Positions 59,286 to 64,000 of a stretch of 64,000 nt of DNA are shown here, in pieces (the first letter of the stretch is position 1; every line of letters begins with the position of its first letter). The DNA comes from Tetradesmus obliquus (taxonomy: Eukaryota > Chlorophyta > Chlorophyceae > Sphaeropleales > Scenedesmaceae): assembly GCA_030272155.1 (NCBI GenBank), contig CP126205.1, positions 3,460,501-3,524,500 on the forward strand, written 5' to 3'. The position numbers and the translations under genes are program-made. Under the pieces are notes generated by a model. The model was not told the DNA's origin and did no database searches. It worked only from the letters and a program-made list of their open reading frames with translations.

Positions 59286-62200
59286 ACTGGCTGAAGGATG
59301 CGGGTTGGCAAGGGTGCCGGTGCACCGCCACAGGAAAGTCACTGGTCGGCTAAAATTCCTACTGGTCGTTTTTCTCCCGTACGTTCCATCACCAAGCATG
59401 TGAGGCCTTCAATTGCTTAGGACCGACATGCAAAGGTAAGTGGAACGGCCTTCGAATTGTCGCTGCGGTCGAATTTGTGGTCCGGCGCGCGCACCGGCCC
59501 ATTTTGGAAAGGTGCTTGGTGGACATCGCAAGTGCACAGTTATTTAGGTCAACCCTTGTAACGTTCTTGCTTCAAAAAAAAAAAAGTATAATTATTGTTA
59601 TAACTCTTTGTAAAATGTTGATTTCTCAAAATTCAAGCCATACGAAAGTCCTGGCTGAAGGATGCGGGATGGCAAGGGTGCCGGTGCACCGCCACTGGAA
59701 AGTCACTGGTCGGCTAAAAATCCTACTGGTCGCTTTTCTCCCGTGCGTTCCGTCACCAAGCATGTGCGGCCTTCACCTGCCTAGGACCGACATGCAAAGG
59801 TAAGCGGAGCGGCCTTCGAATTGTTGCTGCGGTCGAATTTTCGGTCCGGCGCGCGCACCGGCCCATTTTGGAAAGGTGCTTTTTTTTTTTTTTTTTTTAT
59901 TTTGAAGCAAGAACGTTACAAGGGCGGACCTAAATAACTGTGCACTTGCTCCATAAAAAGATCCATTGAGAGAATGAGGCAACCTGTTCCGCACTCACTC
60001 CACAGGTCTCTTGTACCAAGAAAGGTGCTTGGTGGACATCGTGAAAGTATAAAGATTGTTATAACTCTTTGTAAAATGTTGATTTCTCAAAATTCAAGCC
60101 ATACGAAAGTCCTGGCTGAAGGATGCGGGTTGGCAAGGGTGCCGGTGCACCGCCACTGGAAAGTCACTGGTCGGCTAAAATTCCTACTGGTCGCTTTTCT
60201 CCCGTACGTTCCGTCACCAAGCATGTGCGGCCTTCACCTGCCTAGGACCGACATGCAAAGGTAAGCGGAGCGGCCTTCGAATTGTCGCTGCGGTCGAATT
60301 TTCGGTCCGGCGCGCGCACCGGCCCATTTTGGAAAGGTGCTTTTTTTTTTTTTTTTTTTTATTTTGAAGCAAGAACGTTACAAGGGCGGACCTAAATAAC
60401 TGTGCACTTGCTCCATAAAAAGATCCATTGAGAGAATGAGGCAACCTGTTCCGCACTCACTCCACAGGTCTCTTGTACCAAGAAAGGTGCTTGGTGGACA
60501 TCGTGAAAGTATAAAGATTGTTATTACTCTTTGTAAAATGTTGATTTCTCAAAATTCAAGCCATACGAAAGTCCTGGCTGAAGGATGCGGGTTGGCAAGG
60601 GTGCCGGTGCACCGCCACTGGAAAGTCACTGGTCGGCTAAAATTCCTACTGGTCGCTTTTCTCCCGTACGTTCCGTCACCAAGCATGTGCGGCCTTCACC
60701 TGCCTAGGACCGACATGCAAAGGTAAGCGGAGCGGCCTTCGAATTGTCGCTGCGGTCGAATTTTCGGTCCGGCGCGCGCACCGGCCCATTTTGGAAAGGT
60801 GCTTGGTGGACATCGTGAAAGTAAAATTATTGTTATAACTCTTTGTAAAATGTTGATATCTCAAAATTTAAGCCATACGAAAGTCCTGGCTTTTTTTTTT
60901 GAAGCAAGAACGTTACTGCTTTCTTTATTTTATTGTTCGAAAGTCCTGGCTGAAGGATGCGGGTTGGCAAGGGTGCCGGTGCACCGCCACTGGAAAGTCA
61001 CTGGTCGGCTAAAAATCCTACTGGTCGCTTTTCTCCCGTGCGTTCCGTCACCAAGCATGTGCGGCCTTCACCTGCCTAGGACCGACATGCAAAGGTAAGC
61101 GGAGCGGCCTTCGAATTGTCGCTGCGGTCGAATTTTCGGTCCGGCGCGCGCACCGGCCCATTTTGGAAAGGTGCTTGGAGGACATCGTGAAAATATAATT
61201 ATTGTTATAACTCTTTGTAAAATGTTGATTTCTCAAAATTCAAGCCATACGAAAGTCCTGGCTGAAGGATGCGGGATGGCAAGGGTGCCGGTGCACCGCC
61301 ACTGGAAAGTCACTGGTCGGCTAAAAATCCTACTGGTCGCTTTTCTCCCGTGCGTTCCGTCACCAAGCATGTGCGGCCTTCACCTGCCTAGGACCGACAT
61401 GCAAAGGTAAGCGGAGCGGCCTTCGAATTGTTGCTGCGGTCGAATTTTCGGTCCGGCGCGCGCACCGGCCCATTTTGGAAAGGTGCTTTTTTTTTTTTTT
61501 TTTTATTTTGAAGCAAGAACGTTACAAGGGCGGACCTAAATAACTGTGCACTTGCTCCATAAAAAGATCCATTGAGAGAATGAGGCAACCTGTTCCGCAC
61601 TCACTCCACAGGTCTCTTGTACCAAGAAAGGTGCTTGGTGGACATCGTGAAAGTATAAAGATTGTTATAACTCTTTGTAAAATGTTGATTTCTCAAAATT
61701 CAAGCCATACGAAAGTCCTGGCTGAAGGATGCGGGTTGGCAAGGGTGCCGGTGCACCGCCACTGGAAAGTCACTGGTCGGCTAAAATTCCTACTGGTCGC
61801 TTTTCTCCCGTACGTTCCGTCACCAAGCATGTGCGGCCTTCACCTGCCTAGGACCGACATGCAAAGGTAAGCGGAGCGGCCTTCGAATTGTCGCTGCGGT
61901 CGAATTTTCGGTCCGGCGCGCGCACCGGCCCATTTTGGAAAGGTGCTTTTTTTTTTTTTTTTATTTTGAAGCAAGAACGTTACAAGGGCGGACCTAAATA
62001 ACTGTGCACTTGCTCCATAAAAAGATCCATTGAGAGAATGAGGCAACCTGTTCCGCACTCACTCCACAGGTCTCTTGTACCAAGAAAGGTGCTTGGTGGA
62101 CATCGTGAAAGTATAAAGATTGTTATTACTCTTTGTAAAATGTTGATTTCTCAAAATTCAAGCCATACGAAAGTCCTGGCTGAAGGATGCGGGTTGGCAA

Positions 62201-62340
62201 GGGTGCCGGTGCACCGCCACTGGAAAGTCACTGGTCGGCTAAAATTCCTACTGGTCGCTTTTCTCCCGTACGTTCCGTCACCAAGCATGTGCGGCCTTCA
62301 CCTGCCTAGGACCGACATGCAAAGGTAAGCGGAGCGGCCT
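59286..62340 (+). repeat. Satellite block 6 with four composite units
   Basis: 312-bp monomers, with composite LINE-tail units at about 59.8-60.7 kb (period 462) and 61.4-62.3 kb (period 458). It ends inside a monomer where the next LINE inserted. No gene is seen. Confidence 0.9.
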
Positions 62341-63522
62341 GGCGTGATTGTGGCCAGTACAGATGGCAGCGATGGCAGCGGCAGCCGCAATGCAGGCAGC
62401 AATTCTCAATCTCAGAGCCACGGCATCAGCGATGCAGAGGACAGCAGCAGCAGCAGCATGGGCAGTCAACGGGGTACAACTGGCGAGCCGGGCAGCTCAT
62501 CATACGCTGCTAAGGCTGTGGCGTGTAGGTTTCTGGCAGCGCTGCGGCAGCAAATTCAGAGGGAGTGGGATAGGGTGGAAGTAGATGTTAGGATAGGTTG
62601 TGGGATACCGTTTGCATGGCTGCAGGGAAGGTCGCCTGAGATCAAACTTGTTGACTTTGAGCAGAAGTGGGGAGCACTGTATAGGATGGGCGCAAATGGG
62701 CGCATCAAGGTTCGGGCCAGCGCGGCTGGCATGTGAGGGATGGATTGGGCACGGGTCTACGAGGCGTGGTGGTGTGTTTTGACGGTTCGGGCGGGGGGTA
62801 CAATGCATTCGTTGGAGTAGTGGCCGTCGTTCCTCGTTGTGATGTGTTGCAAAATAGTATGGCAAAGGCTAAGCTGATGGCCGGGATACGTTATGTATGC
62901 ATGTGAGTGGGTAGCAGAGTACGTTATGTATGCGTGCGTGTGGGTAGCAGTGTACGAGGATGTGTGCAGCATGTGTGGATTAGTTTGTGTGTGTGTGGCT
63001 TTGTGTGCCTGAGGTGGTGTCATTTCCTACAGAATGCCACGTATCTCATAGGTGTATGTTCGGTCAGTAGCAGGATGTGCTTTGCATGAAGTGGAGAGTC
63101 AATGAATAGTCAGGTGGGGATTGTCTGTGTCGACAATCCGTCACCTATTAATAGGCGTCTTGTGTAGGTGTCGTAATGCTGCCTGTAAAGTGCAGCTTGT
63201 AGAGGTGTACAAGTCACCATGCAGTGATAGCTGACAGTTACGCCATGGACAGATTTTGTTTCAAGGGCCAGTCACGGTATGTCACACATCACAGGACGTC
63301 ATTGCGCGGCTGTGATTTTAGTGGAGTCTGGGCACTCGGTCAGGTCCTGGATGCCTTTCGGGGCTGCTCCGCAAGGGGCTGTCTGCATGATCGTGTGACA
63401 GCGTCTCTTGGTACAAGAGACCTGTGGAGTGAGTGCGGAACAGGTTGCCTCACTCTCTCAATGGATCTTTTTATGGAGCAAGTGCACAGTTATTTAGGTC
63501 CGCCCTTGTAACGTTCTTGCTT

Positions 63523-63557
<35 letters not shown>
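62341..63557 (+). mobile_element. 5'-truncated LINE copy, plus orientation
   Basis: Contains the last 131 codons of ORF2, the full 3' UTR and poly-A (63525-63557). It is flanked by a 13-bp duplication AGCGGAGCGGCCT at 62328-62340 and 63558-63570. Insertion was directly into a satellite monomer. Confidence 0.9.
62344..62736 (+). pseudogene. LINE ORF2 C-terminal fragment
   Basis: Open frame corresponding to the C-terminal end of ORF2. Compared with the intact copy, it has lost part of a short Ser-coding AGC/AAC run and has a few substitutions. No start of its own. Confidence 0.85.
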
Positions 63558-63559
<2 letters not shown>

Positions 63560-64000
63560 CGGAGCGGCCTTCGAATTGTCGCTGCGGTCGAATTTTCGGT
63601 CCGGCGCGCGCACCGGCCCATTTTGGAAAGGTGCTTGGTGGACATCGTGAAAGTAAAATTATTGTTATAACTCTTTGTAAAATGTTGATATCTCAAAATT
63701 TAAGCCATACGAAAGTCCTGGCTTTTTTTTTTTGAAGCAAGAACGTTACTGCTTTCTTTATTTTATTGTTCGAAAGTCCTGGCTGAAGGATGCGGGTTGG
63801 CAAGGGTGCCGGTGCACCGCCACTGGAAAGTCACTGGTCGGCTAAAATTCCTACTGGTCGCTTTTCTCCCGTACGTTCCGTCACCAAGCATGTGCGGCCT
63901 TCACCTGCCTAGGACCGACATGCAAAGGTAAGCTGAGCGGCCTTCGAATTGTCGCTGCGGTCGAATTTTCGGTCCGGCGCGCGCACCGGCCCATTTTGGA
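63558..64000 (+). repeat. Satellite block 7, continues past the window
   Basis: 312-bp monomers, including the short-tail insertion at about 63723-63770, run to the right edge, so the array is longer than the window. Confidence 0.9.

Noticed and set aside
13518-64000. Dozens of 60-132 codon open frames repeated on both strands of the array
   Set aside because: They repeat with the 312-bp monomer, overlap each other on opposite strands, and include translated poly-A or poly-T (Lys or Phe runs). They are by-products of a short repeat without stops in some frames.
13188-64000. CRISPR array
   Set aside because: Repeat unit of 312 bp without short repeats and unique spacers, eukaryotic context, no cas genes.
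13188-64000. Telomeric or subtelomeric repeats
   Set aside because: No TTTAGGG, TTTTAGGG or TTAGGG tandem run on either strand; the resemblance of TTTAGGTC in the LINE tail is only partial.

Overview
The window looks like nuclear DNA of a green alga (Chlorophyta). The genes have many short, exactly phased GT-AG introns, the coding DNA is GC-rich with long CAG/CTG (polyQ/polyA) tracts, the transporter is of the plant/algal nodulin-like type, and the retrotransposon is an L1-clade LINE of the kind that clusters with satellites or centromeres in chlorophytes. The species cannot be fixed from the sequence. Layout: 1-8552 (minus) is a multi-exon nodulin-like/NFD4-type major facilitator gene whose 3' end runs off the left edge. 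8553-9456 is a gene-free spacer between two divergent genes. 9457-12951 (plus) is a complete seven-exon gene for a 367-residue class-1-like dihydroorotate dehydrogenase family protein. Old LINE tails sit in its last intron and just after its stop codon. From about 13.19 kb to the right edge (over 50 kb) there is no host gene. The DNA is an array of a 312-bp satellite, riddled with LINE insertions in both orientations. The largest LINE copy (19357-26999, minus) has an uninterrupted 1793-codon ORF2 (APE endonuclease, reverse transcriptase, zinc-finger tail) and most of a polyQ ORF1, joined by a TAATG stop-start overlap. Other sizeable copies lie at 17941-18736, 28387-28954, 44828-47736, 57589-58755 and 62341-63557. 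Dozens of tiny 5'-truncated tails are visible as poly-A or poly-T runs next to a constant terminal sequence. How the parts work together: clean target-site duplications of 9-18 bp flank many insertions, so the LINE inserts by target-primed reverse transcription, always priming from a strand that ends in T. It repeatedly inserts into satellite monomers and into earlier LINE tails, including a GATTTT/A site inside its own 3' UTR. The interrupted monomers have then been copied, so single insertion events, with identical breakpoints, now recur up to about twelve times as composite units (about 460 bp) and higher-order units (about 2.7-3.5 kb). This is what a young, rapidly homogenising centromere- or pericentromere-like locus would look like, but no functional evidence is available here. 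A second surprise is in the host genes: at about eleven exon/intron junctions the splice site and the adjoining exon edge are tandemly duplicated into the neighbouring intron.
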